Shown: positions 63,696-64,000 of the stretch, one piece after another
Layout: each line of letters opens with the position of its first letter
Numbering within the stretch: the first letter of the stretch is position 1
Assembly: GCA_902702965.1 (NCBI GenBank)
Contig: CACRXP010000017.1
Location: forward strand, 1,955,379 to 2,019,378
Reading direction: 5' to 3'
From: Spirometra erinaceieuropaei
Lineage: Eukaryota; Platyhelminthes; Cestoda; Diphyllobothriidea; Diphyllobothriidae
Length of the DNA stretch: 64,000 nucleotides
Position numbers and translations under genes: made by a program
Notes under the pieces: generated by a model
What the model was told of the DNA's origin: nothing
Database searches by the model: none
Seen by the model: the letters and a program-made list of their open reading frames with translations, nothing else

Positions 63696-64000
63696 CTCCA
63701 CTTTATAGTTATTTTACATATAGAAGCAAAAATATGAGCACACAGCATACATTTCAGAAATATCTGTCGTCTCCATGTTGCAAGGTTCCCGCATGGAGCG
63801 CCGACGTGCATACTACTTGCATTATGATAGTAGTTCACTAAATAGAAGGGTTTATTTGGCTTCGTGAAAACAGCCGTATATTTAAATCTGCTGAATCGTT
63901 TGGGCCTGGGAAAAATAATTAAAGTGATGATTCATTACTGGCCAATAACAAACACTATCCAAAGCCAGTTGCTACACGGTGGGATAAGGAATGTGCAAAG
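63696..64000 (+). other. Right edge, nothing recognised
   Basis: AT-rich sequence without open frames or repeats of note. Confidence 0.4.

Overview
The window looks like the genome of a parasitic flatworm. It holds one large intron-rich gene on the + strand, split into short exons with GT..AG borders. Around and inside the gene is a dense mix of Penelope-like elements, a LINE, a mariner relic, tRNA-derived SINEs, foldback and MITE-like elements, and degenerate TTAGGG-like arrays. Nothing is arranged in operons, and the long open frames are either mobile-element ORFs or exons. A platyhelminth, plausibly a cestode or trematode, is an inference from the gene structure and repeat content; no diagnostic marker gene is present.

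Main gene (4100-57077, + strand): an ABC transporter of subfamily C, closest to MRP4/ABCC4. Eighteen exons could be placed by their splice sites, and all but one junction join in phase. They encode about 1,100 residues: the loop after TM4, TM5-6, NBD1 (Walker A GPVGSGK, signature LSGGQ, Walker B ending DD), an acidic/basic linker, TMD2, NBD2 ([22 protein letters not shown]-loop His) and the stop codon at 57077. The first four membrane helices lie left of the window. The junction between the linker exon and the first TMD2 exon is unresolved and contains a 620-base assembly gap (31817-32436).

Layout: 1-1927 carries the 5' part of an intact Penelope-like reverse transcriptase ORF on the minus strand, running off the left edge. 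1958-3330 is a nest of tRNA-derived SINEs, including a long palindrome. 4.1-57.1 kb is the ABCC4-like gene. Its introns hold: a 346-bp element with a perfect 13-bp target-site duplication (5.1 kb); inverted Penelope-end repeats (5.5 and 46.4 kb); two MITEs facing each other (8.3 and 10.2 kb); a LINE relic (16-17 kb); four copies of a roughly 0.95-kb foldback family (19.3, 26.6, 35.7, 50.5 kb); a different foldback (24.7 kb); a Penelope GIY-YIG relic (44.4 kb); a mariner relic (49.4 kb); and telomere-like arrays enclosed by inverted repeats (29.2 and 54.7 kb). 57.1-64 kb is downstream intergenic sequence with a SINE pair and, at 63.2-63.7 kb, an inverted relative of the 5.1-kb element.

The only evidently functional host gene is the transporter. 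The other content is mobile-element sequence that has expanded its introns. The points most worth follow-up are the intact Penelope ORF, the paired Penelope-end hairpins with hammerhead-like core motifs, the foldback family, and the repeated placement of telomere-like arrays inside inverted-repeat elements.
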